Positions 6,488 through 15,696 of a stretch of 42,691 bases of DNA are shown in pieces. This DNA comes from an uncultured Prevotellaceae bacterium (lineage in GTDB: Bacteria; Bacteroidota; Bacteroidia; Bacteroidales; Bacteroidaceae): contig CAMJIL010000018.1 in assembly GCA_946405805.1 (NCBI GenBank), positions 1-42,691 on the forward strand, written 5' to 3'. Numbering within the stretch: the first letter of the stretch is position 1; each line of letters begins with the position of its first letter. The notes beneath the pieces were generated by a model that saw nothing but the letters and a program-made list of their open reading frames with translations, searched no databases and was not told the DNA's origin. Made by a program: the position numbers and the translations under genes.

Positions 6488-9439
6488 ATGCGTGCACGTA
6501 CGACCATCTTAATATTGTTCCTTGCTATCATCTTTGTGATGGCGGGTAATGTGATGCAGGTAGTGCAGAAGAACGTGGGCGATGATGTGATTCCTGACAG
6601 TATTGCTGAAAAGGGTATGGCAATAGCTGACAGCATGCAAAAATCGGGCTCTGTTAGGGGCTTGGATTCTTTGCTCAAAAAGGATTCTTCTATCATCGAC
6701 AGCCTTGACTCTCTAAATCCCCTTGATACTCTTGATTCGCTTCATCGGGCTATATATCTGCGAAACAAGGCGCTGGATGATTCTATTGCTGCTGACTCAG
6801 CTAATCGCAAGAGGAAGAATGGTATTGACTTTCCTGTAAATTATACTTCCAACGACTCTCTGGTTTATTATGCTGACTCCAGGAAGGCATTCCTCTTTGG
6901 TAATGCCAATGTGAAGTATGACAATATGGACCTCACAGCTGAGCACATTGATGTGCAGATGGATTCGTCTCTGGTGCATGCTGCAGGCGCAGAGCGTTAT
7001 GTGGATGATGGTTTGCCACCATTGCCAAAGGACTCTGGTCGCATCGACTCTTCCAAATTGCAAAAGGAACGCTATGGTCTCCCTGTCTTTGTTATGGGCT
7101 CTGACAAATATGAGACAGACACAATGTCATTCAACTTCAAGACAAAGAAGGGACTTATTCAGAATGCCTATACGGAGCAGCAGGACGGTTTCCTTGTCTC
7201 GGAGAAATCGAAGCGTGACAAGGATGGCAACCTCTACCTGAAGCATGGACGATATACAACCTGTGATGACCCTGAGCCTGACTTCTATCTGGCCCTTACG
7301 CGTGCAAAGGTGCGTCCAGGTAAGGATGTGGTATTCGGACCTGCATACCTCGTGGTGCAGGATGTTCCGCTGCCATTTGCTATTCCCTATGGTTTCTTCC
7401 CTTTCTCAAAGAGTTACAGCAGCGGCTTTATCATGCCAACATATGGTGACGAACAGGCTCGTGGCTTCTATCTGAAGGATGGCGGATATTACTTTGCTAT
7501 CAATGACAACATTGACCTGAAACTGCTTGGTGAGATATACACCAAGGGCTCATGGGCCATTTCTGCTGCATCGAACTATAACTTCCGTTACAAGTATGCT
7601 GGACAGTTTTTCTTCTCCTATCAGAATACAAAAGATGGCGAAAAGGGCTTCCCTGATTATTCGGAGACAACGAGTTTCAAATTGCAGTGGAGTCATCGTC
7701 AGGATGCAAAGGCAAATCCTTATCGCACTTTCTCGGCAAGTGTGAACTATGCTTCTACTAAGTATGAGAGGAATAACCTGAATTCCATGTATAACCCTAC
7801 CACGATGACACAGAGTACCAGAACGTCTTCTGTATCATGGGGTACTACATTCAGCAGCATCGGTATGACCCTCTCGGCAACAGCCAATGCCACACAGAAT
7901 ATGCGTGACTCATCAGTGGCTCTAACACTGCCTGACCTGAATATTAACATCTCACGTTTCTATCCCTTCCGCCGCTCAAAGCAGGTGGGTGAGGAACGCT
8001 GGTATGAGAAGATTCACATGAGTTACACAGGACATATCTCGAACTCCATTACCACAAAGGAGGATAAGTTGATGAAGTCAAACCTCATAAAGGACTGGAA
8101 TAATGGTTGGCAGCATAATGTCCCTATCGGTGCTACATTCTCGCTGTTCAAATATATCAACATCTCACCAAGCATCAACTTTACCAACAGGACCTACATG
8201 AAAAAGGTGAACCAGTCGTGGGATCAGGAGAATCAGGAAGTTCGAAATGATACTGTCTATGGCTTCTATAATGTCTATAATTGGAGCAGCAGCATCAGTG
8301 CCAACACAAAGATATATGGTTTCTTCGTTCCAAACAGAAAACTCTTTGGCGAGAAGATACAGGCCATCCGTCATACTCTGACACCAAGCATCAGCTTCTC
8401 GTATGCTCCTGACTTTGGTGCCAACCGATATGGCTATTGGAAGTCTTACCAGAGGACAGACCTCTCAGGCAATCCTATAGGACAGCCTGTCAGCTATTCT
8501 CCTTACAGCGTTGGCATGTTTGGCGTTCCTGGAAAGGGAAAGACTGGTAGCATCTCCTTCGACCTCGACAATAATATCGAAATGAAGGTGAAGGCATCGG
8601 ACAATGATTCAGTAGAGTATAAGAAGATAAGCATCATCGACCAGTTGGGTGCTTCTATGTCATACAACATGGCTGCTGAGACACGCCCTTGGAGTGACCT
8701 CTCTACACGTCTGAGAGTGAAGATTACCAAGAGCTACACCTTCTCCATGAATGCTGTCTTTGCTACCTATGCATATGAACTCGACGAGAATGGACGCCCA
8801 TATGTCGGAACCCGCACAGAATACAGCAAGGGCCGCTTCGGACGTTTCCAGGGTATGTCGCAGAATGTGTCATATACCATCACTCCTGACAAGATAAGAA
8901 ACCTCTTTAAGAAGAAAAAGAATAAGGACGACGAGGATACACCTGCAATGGGAAAGGAAGACACTGGTGTAGAAACCAATGTTGACCCTACTATGGAGGC
9001 AGCAAAACATGGTGCTTCGAAGAAGAATGCAGGAATGGCTGAGGTGGATGATGACGGATATATGAAATTCTCTATGCCTTGGAGTCTCACCTTCTCATAT
9101 GGTATCACTATGCGTGAGAACACCTCTGGAACATTCAATAAGGATAAGATGCGCTATCCATATAAGTACAGCCAGAACCTCAACTTCTCAGGAAACATAC
9201 GCATCTCTGACGGCTGGAACATAGCCTTCACCTCTGGCTATGACTTCGACTACCACAAGCTTTCAATGACCACTGCTTCGCTGGCCCGAGACCTTCACTG
9301 CTTCTCAATGTCATGCTCTGTGGTATTGTCTCCATATACATCATATAACTTCTCCTTCCGTTGTAATGCAGCAACATTAGCCGATGCCCTGAAGTATGAC
9401 AAACGCTCAGGATATAGCAATGCTGTAAAGTGGTACTGA
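6488..9439 (+). CDS. lptD: Putative LPS-assembly outer-membrane protein, LptD/OstA-like
   Basis: Likely the outer-membrane barrel that places lipopolysaccharide or lipooligosaccharide in the outer leaflet. With the start at MRARTTILILF (983 residues) it has a hydrophobic export signal, a variable Ser/Asp-rich linker, an OstA-type segment around residues 105-170 (DSLVYYADSRKAFLFGNA), then a conserved LptD core (TCDDPEPDFYLALTRAKV, VQDVPLPFAIPYGFFPFSK, SSGFIMPTYGDE) and a long aromatic-rich beta-barrel to the C terminus. An ATG 42 nt upstream is in frame but precedes the -7 box, so it is rejected as start. It is the first gene of a plus-strand run; the function is inferred from the family. Confidence 0.82.
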   Translation: MRARTTILILFLAIIFVMAGNVMQVVQKNVGDDVIPDSIAEKGMAIADSMQKSGSVRGLDSLLKKDSSIIDSLDSLNPLDTLDSLHRAIYLRNKALDDSIAADSANRKRKNGIDFPVNYTSNDSLVYYADSRKAFLFGNANVKYDNMDLTAEHIDVQMDSSLVHAAGAERYVDDGLPPLPKDSGRIDSSKLQKERYGLPVFVMGSDKYETDTMSFNFKTKKGLIQNAYTEQQDGFLVSEKSKRDKDGNLYLKHGRYTTCDDPEPDFYLALTRAKVRPGKDVVFGPAYLVVQDVPLPFAIPYGFFPFSKSYSSGFIMPTYGDEQARGFYLKDGGYYFAINDNIDLKLLGEIYTKGSWAISAASNYNFRYKYAGQFFFSYQNTKDGEKGFPDYSETTSFKLQWSHRQDAKANPYRTFSASVNYASTKYERNNLNSMYNPTTMTQSTRTSSVSWGTTFSSIGMTLSATANATQNMRDSSVALTLPDLNINISRFYPFRRSKQVGEERWYEKIHMSYTGHISNSITTKEDKLMKSNLIKDWNNGWQHNVPIGATFSLFKYINISPSINFTNRTYMKKVNQSWDQENQEVRNDTVYGFYNVYNWSSSISANTKIYGFFVPNRKLFGEKIQAIRHTLTPSISFSYAPDFGANRYGYWKSYQRTDLSGNPIGQPVSYSPYSVGMFGVPGKGKTGSISFDLDNNIEMKVKASDNDSVEYKKISIIDQLGASMSYNMAAETRPWSDLSTRLRVKITKSYTFSMNAVFATYAYELDENGRPYVGTRTEYSKGRFGRFQGMSQNVSYTITPDKIRNLFKKKKNKDDEDTPAMGKEDTGVETNVDPTMEAAKHGASKKNAGMAEVDDDGYMKFSMPWSLTFSYGITMRENTSGTFNKDKMRYPYKYSQNLNFSGNIRISDGWNIAFTSGYDFDYHKLSMTTASLARDLHCFSMSCSVVLSPYTSYNFSFRCNAATLADALKYDKRSGYSNAVKWY

Positions 9440-9443
9440 GGAT

Positions 9444-9480
9444 AGTTTAGAGTTTAGAGTTTATAGCTTAGAGTTTAAAG
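9444..9480 (+). repeat. GTTTAGA-type array after lptD
   Basis: GTTTAGA/GTTTATAGC units begin about 4 nt after the lptD TGA and fill most of the spacer to the symporter gene. Confidence 0.8.
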
Positions 9481-9502
9481 AAAATAAATCCATATAAGAA
9501 CA

Positions 9503-10912
9503 ATGAACGACATCTTAAATTATCTATCTGATCTTCTTTGGGGATACCCAATGATAATACTTCTGATTGGAACGCATATTTATCTCACCATTCGTTTGAA
9601 GTTTCCTCAGAGGAAGATTTTTACAGCCATCAAGCTTTCTGTTACGAAAGATAAGGATGGCGATGGCGATGTGAGCCAGTTTGGTGCTCTTGCCACAGCT
9701 CTTGCTGCCACTATTGGCACAGGAAATATCATTGGTGTAGGTACTGCTATTGCCCTTGGCGGTCCTGGTGCTGTGATGTGGTGTTGGCTGACAGGTGTCT
9801 TTGGTATTGCCACAAAGTATAGTGAGGGCCTTCTGGCAGTGAAGTATCGTCAGAAGTCAGAGCAAGGCCATATGGTAGGTGGTCCTATGTATGTTCTTCA
9901 GGAGGGCTTACATTCCAGATGGGCTGGTATGCTTTTTGCCATATTCACAGCTATTGCTGCTTTCGGAATAGGTTCTACGGTACAGGCAAATGCCATCTCT
10001 ACTCTTGCCCGCGATGTCATTGGAATTAACCCATGGGTAACAGGTTCTATAGTAACAATCCTTGTCGGATTGGTTCTCGTAGGTGGTATCAAGAGTATTG
10101 CGCGCGTATGTTCTGCATTGGTGCCATTCATGGCTATTGTCTATGTGATAGGCTGCATAATAATATTGTGTATGCAAAGTGCATATGTATGGCCGGCTAT
10201 AAAACTCATCGTGACATCCGCCTTCACAGGCCATGCTGTGGGTGGTGGCGTCTTGGGCAGTTCTATCATGATAGCAGCTCGCTATGGTATCGCCAGAGGT
10301 CTGTTCTCTAATGAGTCAGGTCTCGGCTCTGCTCCTATCGTGGCAGCATCGGCACAGACCAAAAATCCTGTGCGCCAGGCTTTGGTATCAGCATCCGGAA
10401 CATTCTGGGACACTGTCGTCATCTGCGCCGTCACTGGTATCGTTATCGTAAGCTGCATCCTCTCTTATGCTGATGTGTCAATGATTGATAATGCTTTCCT
10501 CCGTGACATCTTTGACATGACACTCAAGGAAAAGCTGCAGAAACTTGACGGCGGAGCGCTGACAAGACTGGCATTCGGACAAATTCCTTATGTGGGAGCA
10601 CCGTTGTTGCTGTTCGGACTATTTACCTTCGCCTTCTCTACCATCCTCGGATGGAGCCTGTATGCACAGCGTGCTGTGGAGTATATCGGGGGCTATAAAT
10701 TATCAAAGGTATATGTATGGCTGTTCCTCGTTGCTGTGTTCCTTGGCTCTGCCATCAGTCTTAACACTGTATGGACAATGGCTGACATCTTCAATGCCCT
10801 CATGGCAATTCCAAACCTCTGCGCACTCATACTGCTCAGCAAGGTATTAGTGAAGGATACAGACTACTATCTCTGGAACGACCGTCTGCATGAGACGGAG
10901 GAAAATTCATAA
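9503..10912 (+). CDS. Sodium:alanine/glycine symporter (AGCS family)
   Basis: Imports alanine or glycine with Na+ across the inner membrane. The 469 residues show about 11 hydrophobic segments and AGCS landmarks: an N-terminal helix followed by IRLKFPQRKIF, ALATALAATIGTGNIIGVGTA (about 65-85), a GGPMYVLQEG loop, and ARYGIARGLFSNESGLGSAPI (about 255-275). It precedes the three oxaloacetate decarboxylase genes in the same direction, which suggests a Na+-coupled unit: OAD pumps Na+ out and this carrier brings it back with amino acid. The last codons (ENS and stop) lie within an AATTCATAATTC array. The substrate is inferred from the family. Confidence 0.9.
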   Translation: MNDILNYLSDLLWGYPMIILLIGTHIYLTIRLKFPQRKIFTAIKLSVTKDKDGDGDVSQFGALATALAATIGTGNIIGVGTAIALGGPGAVMWCWLTGVFGIATKYSEGLLAVKYRQKSEQGHMVGGPMYVLQEGLHSRWAGMLFAIFTAIAAFGIGSTVQANAISTLARDVIGINPWVTGSIVTILVGLVLVGGIKSIARVCSALVPFMAIVYVIGCIIILCMQSAYVWPAIKLIVTSAFTGHAVGGGVLGSSIMIAARYGIARGLFSNESGLGSAPIVAASAQTKNPVRQALVSASGTFWDTVVICAVTGIVIVSCILSYADVSMIDNAFLRDIFDMTLKEKLQKLDGGALTRLAFGQIPYVGAPLLLFGLFTFAFSTILGWSLYAQRAVEYIGGYKLSKVYVWLFLVAVFLGSAISLNTVWTMADIFNALMAIPNLCALILLSKVLVKDTDYYLWNDRLHETEENS

Positions 10913-10936
10913 TTCATAATTCAAAATTCAAAATTA
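10905..10936 (+). repeat. AATTCATAATTCAAA array at symporter stop
   Basis: The array starts in the last codons of the symporter gene, includes the stop, and ends just before the oadG ATG, so it is the entire spacer. Confidence 0.85.
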
Positions 10937-10937
10937 A

Positions 10938-11165
10938 ATGACGACTGGAATAACATTAATGGTTATCGGAATGGTGACAGTATTCGCTGTATTGCTGTTC
11001 ATCATCTTTGTCAGTAAGGGTTTGATATTCATCGTAAATAATGCAATCCCTGAAACCTCGGAACAGAAGTCACAGATACCTGATGACATCTGTGAGGTTA
11101 TCAACAAGACAGTGTTCCAGATAACTGGCGGAAGAGGAAAAGTAGCAGAGATAAAGGAAATATAA
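10938..11165 (+). CDS. oadG: Oxaloacetate decarboxylase gamma-like subunit (OadG family)
   Basis: A small membrane subunit expected to anchor the alpha subunit to the beta Na+ pump. The 75 residues have one N-terminal transmembrane helix (about residues 4-27) and a short cytoplasmic tail, as in OadG. The tail lacks the proline/histidine-rich Zn-binding end known from some enterobacterial OadG proteins; it ends in a charged ICEVINKTVFQITGGRGKVAEIKEI-like region seen in part at residues 50-75. It is followed by oadA and oadB in the order gamma-alpha-beta. Identification rests on size, topology and context as much as on sequence. Confidence 0.8.
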   Translation: MTTGITLMVIGMVTVFAVLLFIIFVSKGLIFIVNNAIPETSEQKSQIPDDICEVINKTVFQITGGRGKVAEIKEI

Positions 11166-11205
11166 TCCTTAATTCATAATTCAAAATTCATAATTCACAA
11201 TTATA
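11166..11205 (+). repeat. AATTCATAATTCAAA array after oadG
   Basis: Starts right after the oadG stop and fills the spacer to oadA with AATTCATAATTCAAAATTC-like units. Confidence 0.85.
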
Positions 11206-11208
11206 TAG

Positions 11209-13050
11209 ATGGGTAAAGAGATTAAATTCAGCCTGGTATTTCGTGATATGTGGCAGAGTGCCGGCAAATACCAGCCACGTGTAGATCAGTTAGTAAAAGT
11301 AGCTCCTGCTATCATCCGTATGGGATGTTTCGACAGAGTCGAGACCAATGGTGGCGGCTTCGAACAGGTAAACCTCCTTTATGGTGAGAATCCCAACAAA
11401 AGTGTTCGCGAGTGGACAAAGCCTTTCCATGAGGCAGGCATCCAGACCCACATGCTCGACCGTGCCTTGAACGGCCTGCGTATGAGTCCTTGTCCAAAAG
11501 ACCTTCGAAAGTTATTCTATAAGGTTAAGAAGGCGCAGGGTACTGATATCACACGTATCTTCTGCGGACTTAACGACCCACGCAATGTTATTCCTTCTAT
11601 AAAATATGCTCATGAAGCTGGCATGATAGCACAGGCAGCATTGTGCATCACCCATTCTCCTATACATACCGTAGAGTATTACATCAATCTCGCCAAGACC
11701 TTTATCGACGCCGGTGCTGACGAGATATGCCTCAAGGATATGGCTGGTATCGGACGTCCTGATACTCTTGGAAAGATATGTGCCGGTATCAAGAACTATA
11801 AGAAGGATATCATCATACAGTATCACTCTCATGCAGGACCTGGTTTCAACATGGCTTCTATCCTTGAGGTGGCACGTGGCGGCTGCGACTATATTGATTG
11901 TGGTATGGGGCAACTGGCATGGGGCACAGGACATGCTGATGTCATTGCTGTACAGGAGATGCTGAAGGATGCCGGCTTCAAGGTGAAGGAGATAAATATG
12001 GAGGCATACATGGATGTACGCACCCAGATGCAGGAGATGATGGATGACTTCCTCGGATACTACATCCCTTCTCTCAACCACCTCAATAACTCACTGCTCG
12101 TGAAGCCGGGATTGCCTGGTGGCATGATGGGTTCGCTCATGACTGACCTTGAGGACAACCTCCGCTCTCTCAATATCTGGAAGGAGAAGCATGGTGAGGC
12201 ACAGCTGACTACCGACCAGCTTCTCGTAAAACTCTTCGACGAGGTTGCATACGTATGGCCTAAGGTGGGCTATCCTTGCTTGGTGACACCATTCTCACAG
12301 TATGTCAAGAACCTTGCACTGATGAATGTAATACAGATGGAGAAGGGCAAGGCTCGCTGGTCTATGATAGCAGAGAATATCTGGGACATGATTCTCGGAA
12401 AGTCAGGAAAGCTGCCTGGCCAGGTGGATTCTGTCTTCAAAGATATGGCAACGCGTGAGGGCCGTAAATTCATTACTACCGACCCACAGGATAACTATCC
12501 CGACGACCTCGATGTTTATCGTGCCAAGATGGCCGAGAAGGGTTGGGACCTTGGTGAAGACGATGAGGAACTCTTCGAATATGCCATGCATCCACAGCAG
12601 TATGAACTCTACAAGAGTGGTGCTGCGAAGGCTGCCTTCGAGAAAGACCTTGAGGAACGTCGCACAGCAAAGGCTGCCGCTTCTGCTGCTATGCCAGAGA
12701 AGGTGAAGGTGGCTGTTCATGGAAAGGTTTATGAGGTGACAGTATCCTATGGTGACGAGGCTCCTGCTGCTCCTGCTGCACCAAAGGCTGGTGAGACAAC
12801 AACAGCTGCTGCTGGCGAAGGAACAGAGGTTCTTGCTCCATTGGAGGGTAAGGCTTATCTCGTACAATCTACCTCAGAGACACCAAAGAAGGTGGGCGAC
12901 TACGTCAAGGAAGGTGATGTGATATGCTACATCGAAGCCATGAAGGTGTTCAACCGCATCAAGGCAGAAAAGGCCGGCACCATCACATCTATCAACTTCA
13001 GCAGCGGCGACTCCGTAGCAGAAGATGATGTGCTGATGACGATAAAATAA
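11209..13050 (+). CDS. oadA: Oxaloacetate decarboxylase alpha subunit (carboxyltransferase-biotin carrier)
   Basis: Transfers the carboxyl group of oxaloacetate to biotin, yielding pyruvate; the carboxybiotin is then decarboxylated by OadB. The 613 residues hold a TIM-barrel carboxyltransferase (about 1-290), a conserved carboxylase domain (about 300-480), an Ala/Pro linker (about 535-560) and a C-terminal biotinyl domain with Lys579 in EAMKV. The metal-site residues are kept: the aspartate in FRDMWQS, the lysine in ICLKDMAGI and HSH in IQYHSHAGPG. The N terminus is divergent from proteobacterial OadA (SLVFRDMWQS in place of TTLRDAHQS), as I recall for other Bacteroidota homologues. A pyruvate carboxylase B-subunit role is an alternative, but the flanking gamma and beta genes favour OAD. 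Confidence 0.88.
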   Translation: MGKEIKFSLVFRDMWQSAGKYQPRVDQLVKVAPAIIRMGCFDRVETNGGGFEQVNLLYGENPNKSVREWTKPFHEAGIQTHMLDRALNGLRMSPCPKDLRKLFYKVKKAQGTDITRIFCGLNDPRNVIPSIKYAHEAGMIAQAALCITHSPIHTVEYYINLAKTFIDAGADEICLKDMAGIGRPDTLGKICAGIKNYKKDIIIQYHSHAGPGFNMASILEVARGGCDYIDCGMGQLAWGTGHADVIAVQEMLKDAGFKVKEINMEAYMDVRTQMQEMMDDFLGYYIPSLNHLNNSLLVKPGLPGGMMGSLMTDLEDNLRSLNIWKEKHGEAQLTTDQLLVKLFDEVAYVWPKVGYPCLVTPFSQYVKNLALMNVIQMEKGKARWSMIAENIWDMILGKSGKLPGQVDSVFKDMATREGRKFITTDPQDNYPDDLDVYRAKMAEKGWDLGEDDEELFEYAMHPQQYELYKSGAAKAAFEKDLEERRTAKAAASAAMPEKVKVAVHGKVYEVTVSYGDEAPAAPAAPKAGETTTAAAGEGTEVLAPLEGKAYLVQSTSETPKKVGDYVKEGDVICYIEAMKVFNRIKAEKAGTITSINFSSGDSVAEDDVLMTIK

Positions 13051-13111
13051 TTGACAATTGATAATTGACAATTGACAGTTTTCTTAATTCAAAATTCATA
13101 ATTCTTAATTA
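13049..13111 (+). repeat. Two-part array at oadA stop
   Basis: TTGACAATTGATAA units begin at the oadA stop and switch to AATTCAAAATTCATA units, filling the spacer to oadB. It shows that one spacer can be a mosaic of two repeat families. Confidence 0.85.
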
Positions 13112-13116
13112 AGTAA

Positions 13117-14352
13117 GTGGAAATACTACAGAATATATGGAACATGACCGCCTTTGCGCAGACGGGTGGTGATTATACGTTCCTCATCATGATAGTCATT
13201 GCTTGCGTATTGCTCTATCTGGGCATCGTAAAGAAGTATGAGCCGCTGTTGCTCATACCAATCGGCATGGGTGTGCTGCTTGCCAATTTCCCTGGCGGCG
13301 GCATGGGTGTGTCACAAGCAACATCAGAAGGTCTCGTAACACTGCCTGATGGTACGCAGGAAGTAATATGGGATATGCCTCTCCATAAGATAGCACACGA
13401 ACTGGGCTTGATGAACTTCATTTATTATATGTGCATCAAGACGGGTTTCATTCCTCCTATTATTTTTATGGGTGTTGGTGCTCTTACCGACTTCGGTCCT
13501 ATGTTGCGCAATCTGCGTCTGTCTATTTTTGGCGCAGGTGCACAGTTTGGTATCTTTGCCGTGCTGCTTTGCTCCCTCGCAATGGGCTTTACACCACAGC
13601 AGGCTGCCTCTCTGGGCATCATCGGTGGCGCTGACGGACCGACGGCTATCTTTACAACCATAAAGCTTGCACCGGAATTGCTCGGCCCTATCGCTATTGC
13701 AGCATATTCATACATGGCCCTTGTGCCTGTCATCATACCTCTTGTGGTGAAACTGCTCTGTACCAAGAAGGAACTGCTCATCAATATGAAGGAACAGGAT
13801 AAGAAGTATCCTAATCAGACAGAGATAAAGAATCTCCGTGCTCTGAAGATACTCTTCCCAATCACTGTTACCATCATCGTAGCACTCCTTGTTCCTACGG
13901 CTGTCAGCCTTGTCGGTATGCTGATGTTTGGTAATCTCCTGAAAGAACTCGGTTCTATGACGGGCCGTCTCTTCGATGCTGCCAGCAATGCCATCATGAA
14001 TACTGCAACAATATTCTTAGGCCTCTCAGTGGGTGCTACCATGACGAGTGAAGCATTCCTCAATATGCAGACCATCGGCATTGTGATTGGCGGTTTCCTT
14101 GCTTTCGCATTGTCTATATCAGCAGGCATCTGCATGGTGAAGATATTCAATCTCTTTACAAAGAAGAAGGTTAATCCGCTTGTTGGTGCTACAGGTCTCA
14201 GCGCTGTTCCTATGGCAAGCCGTGTGGCTAACGAGATAGCAACGCGCTACGATCCAAAGAACCATGTCCTCAACTACTGCATGGCCTCTAACATCTCTGG
14301 CGTCATAGGCTCTGCTGTCGCTGCCGGTGTGCTGATTAGTTTCTTGCAGTAG
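13117..14352 (+). CDS. oadB: Na+-translocating decarboxylase beta subunit
   Basis: The integral membrane pump that couples decarboxylation of carboxybiotin to Na+ export. The 411 residues contain many transmembrane helices and the family signatures KKYEPLLLIPIGMGVLLANFP-type loop (near 40), GVGALTDFGPML (about 118), the re-entrant region SLGIIGGADGPTAIFTT (about 163-179) with its essential aspartate, a second half with VGATMTSEAFL, and the GLSAVPMASRVANE and ASNISGVIGSAVAAG endings. The start is a GTG; an ATG nine codons later is possible. It is paralogous to the beta subunit at 24892-26043 but longer, with an extra loop near residues 65-85. Confidence 0.92.
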   Translation: MEILQNIWNMTAFAQTGGDYTFLIMIVIACVLLYLGIVKKYEPLLLIPIGMGVLLANFPGGGMGVSQATSEGLVTLPDGTQEVIWDMPLHKIAHELGLMNFIYYMCIKTGFIPPIIFMGVGALTDFGPMLRNLRLSIFGAGAQFGIFAVLLCSLAMGFTPQQAASLGIIGGADGPTAIFTTIKLAPELLGPIAIAAYSYMALVPVIIPLVVKLLCTKKELLINMKEQDKKYPNQTEIKNLRALKILFPITVTIIVALLVPTAVSLVGMLMFGNLLKELGSMTGRLFDAASNAIMNTATIFLGLSVGATMTSEAFLNMQTIGIVIGGFLAFALSISAGICMVKIFNLFTKKKVNPLVGATGLSAVPMASRVANEIATRYDPKNHVLNYCMASNISGVIGSAVAAGVLISFLQ

Positions 14353-14385
14353 GCCCCTCCCGACCTCCCCAAGAGGGAGGAGAGG
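14352..14385 (+). repeat. GC-rich hairpin module, copy 1
   Basis: Directly after the oadB stop comes CCCCTCCCGACCTCCCC, a short loop and GGGAGGAG; CCTCCC pairs with GGGAGG. The same module in the same sense follows the stops of the genes at 15732 and 16238. Confidence 0.75.
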
Positions 14386-14389
14386 GTTT

Positions 14390-14437
14390 CAGGTTTCAAG
14401 TTTCAAGTGAATAGTTTTCGTTTTGGTTTTCGTACGA
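14390..14437 (+). repeat. GGTTTCAAG and TTTTCG arrays before the DUF1460 gene
   Basis: GGTTTCAGGTTTCAAG units (about 14390-14407) are followed by GTTTTCGTTTTGG units that run into the coding start of the next gene. Confidence 0.8.
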
Positions 14438-15274
14438 AGTCTCGTTTTGTTTTTTGTTTGCTCTTTGGGAGCGAATGCTCAGGACATTTTCTACCTGAAG
14501 TCTGACTCGGTGAAGGTTGTCTCTCTGCTGCGTAAGGGGCAGGCTGACAAGCCTTCAAACCTCATGCTCTACTACGCTCATCAGCTGGAGGGCATACCAT
14601 ACGTGGCGCAGACATTGGAGATTAGCAAGGTAGAGAAACTCATCATCAACCTCCGCGAACTCGATTGCACCACACTTGTCGAGAATGCCTTTGCCCTGGC
14701 ACTCACCACAAAGCAAGGCTCTGTGCAATGGAGTGACTACTGCCGCAATCTCGCGCTGATACGCTATCGTAACGGCAAACCCGAGGGCTATCACTCACGA
14801 AACCATTACTTTCTGTGGTGGGTGGAGAACAATAGGCAGAAGAACCTCGTCACCCTTCCCGAGATACCAGCAGCCCTCCGTCAGCGTCAGGTCATAAACC
14901 TTAACTATATGTCCACGCATGTGGATAGTTATCGCATGCTGAAGGCAGGCGGTGCAAAGGTACAGAAGTCTATTCGTGATTATGAGAAGGCGTCTTTCGG
15001 AAAGGTGATGTATTACATTCCTGTCTCGCAGCTCAGCAAGAGCAAGAAGGAACTTTCATGCATCAAGGACGGTGACATCCTCGCCATCGTGACAAAGCGT
15101 CAGGGGCTCGACACCTCGCACATCGGCATAGCAGAGTGGGGGAGCGACGGATATCTCCACCTCCTCAATGCCTCAAAGATATTCAAGAAGGTAGTCCTCG
15201 ACAGCCGCCCCATACATAAATATATGGCAACCCAAAAACTCCAACAAGGCGTGTGGGTGATAAGGGCGCTATAG
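14423..15274 (+). CDS. DUF1460 / N-acetylmuramoyl-L-alanine amidase-like secreted protein
   Basis: Probably a periplasmic cysteine hydrolase acting on peptidoglycan or its fragments; the family is NlpC/P60-like. An export signal (residues 1-19, ending ANA) precedes the core with RELDCTTLVEN (Cys82, expected nucleophile), a SRNHYFLWW segment, LNYMSTHVDSYR, and a DTSHIGIAEW histidine region. Length of 283 residues is typical. No ATG is available in frame: the frame is closed by a TGA at 14408, and the first plausible start is TTG at 14423, inside a TTTTCG repeat that writes part of the signal peptide. It follows oadB by about 70 nt. The family name is recognised by motif; the substrate is unknown. 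Confidence 0.8.
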   Translation: MVFVRSLVLFFVCSLGANAQDIFYLKSDSVKVVSLLRKGQADKPSNLMLYYAHQLEGIPYVAQTLEISKVEKLIINLRELDCTTLVENAFALALTTKQGSVQWSDYCRNLALIRYRNGKPEGYHSRNHYFLWWVENNRQKNLVTLPEIPAALRQRQVINLNYMSTHVDSYRMLKAGGAKVQKSIRDYEKASFGKVMYYIPVSQLSKSKKELSCIKDGDILAIVTKRQGLDTSHIGIAEWGSDGYLHLLNASKIFKKVVLDSRPIHKYMATQKLQQGVWVIRAL

Positions 15275-15345
15275 AGGTAAGAGGTTAGAGGCAAGAGGTT
15301 AAAGGTAAGAGGTTAAAGGTTAACGGTTAAGGGTTAAAGACCTGA
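15272..15345 (+). repeat. GAGGTTAAAGG-type array after DUF1460 gene
   Basis: Units of TAAGAGGTTAGAGGC / GGTTAAAGG begin at the TAG stop and run into a GAAACTTG stretch near 15340. Confidence 0.85.
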
Positions 15346-15637
15346 AACTTGAATGCACGCAAAGCGACCAGTGATGTCAAGCCGATGTTACCCCTGCGGG
15401 GAGGCTTAGTCGCTATAGGGAGAACTTGGGATTGTCTTACACCTGAAGGTATAAGCGTGCTAAAGATACGATTACGACGAAGTCAAAGAATGAAGAATTC
15501 CGATTACAAGTTTCAGGTTTCAAGTTTGAATTAAGACAAAAGCTTGCTTTTAGTATGCCGAGGCGCAGCCTAAGCTCGACCAAAGGTCAATGGCTAAACT
15601 TCGTCGATAACCGATAACCGAAAAACGATAAACGCAA

Positions 15638-15673
15638 ATGGCGCAGAATGCAATAATAAGCATTCTGCGCCAT
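15638..15673 (-). terminator. 14-bp perfect hairpin, likely terminator of the long minus-strand operon
   Basis: ATGGCGCAGAATGC and GCATTCTGCGCCAT pair perfectly around an 8-nt AT loop. Read on the minus strand it lies about 60 nt after the last gene of the long operon and is followed by TTTGCGTTTATC. It could also stop read-through from the plus strand. Confidence 0.65.
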
Positions 15674-15696
15674 ACTTTCTACTCTAAACTTTACTC

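Noticed and set aside
11209..13050. Pyruvate carboxylase subunit B
   Set aside because: Gamma and beta Na+-pump genes flank it and no biotin carboxylase is nearby, so oxaloacetate decarboxylase alpha is favoured.
15349..15534. 61-codon plus-strand frame in the spacer after the DUF1460 gene
   Set aside because: No recognisable motif, ends in repeat DNA and lacks a promoter; kept as spacer.
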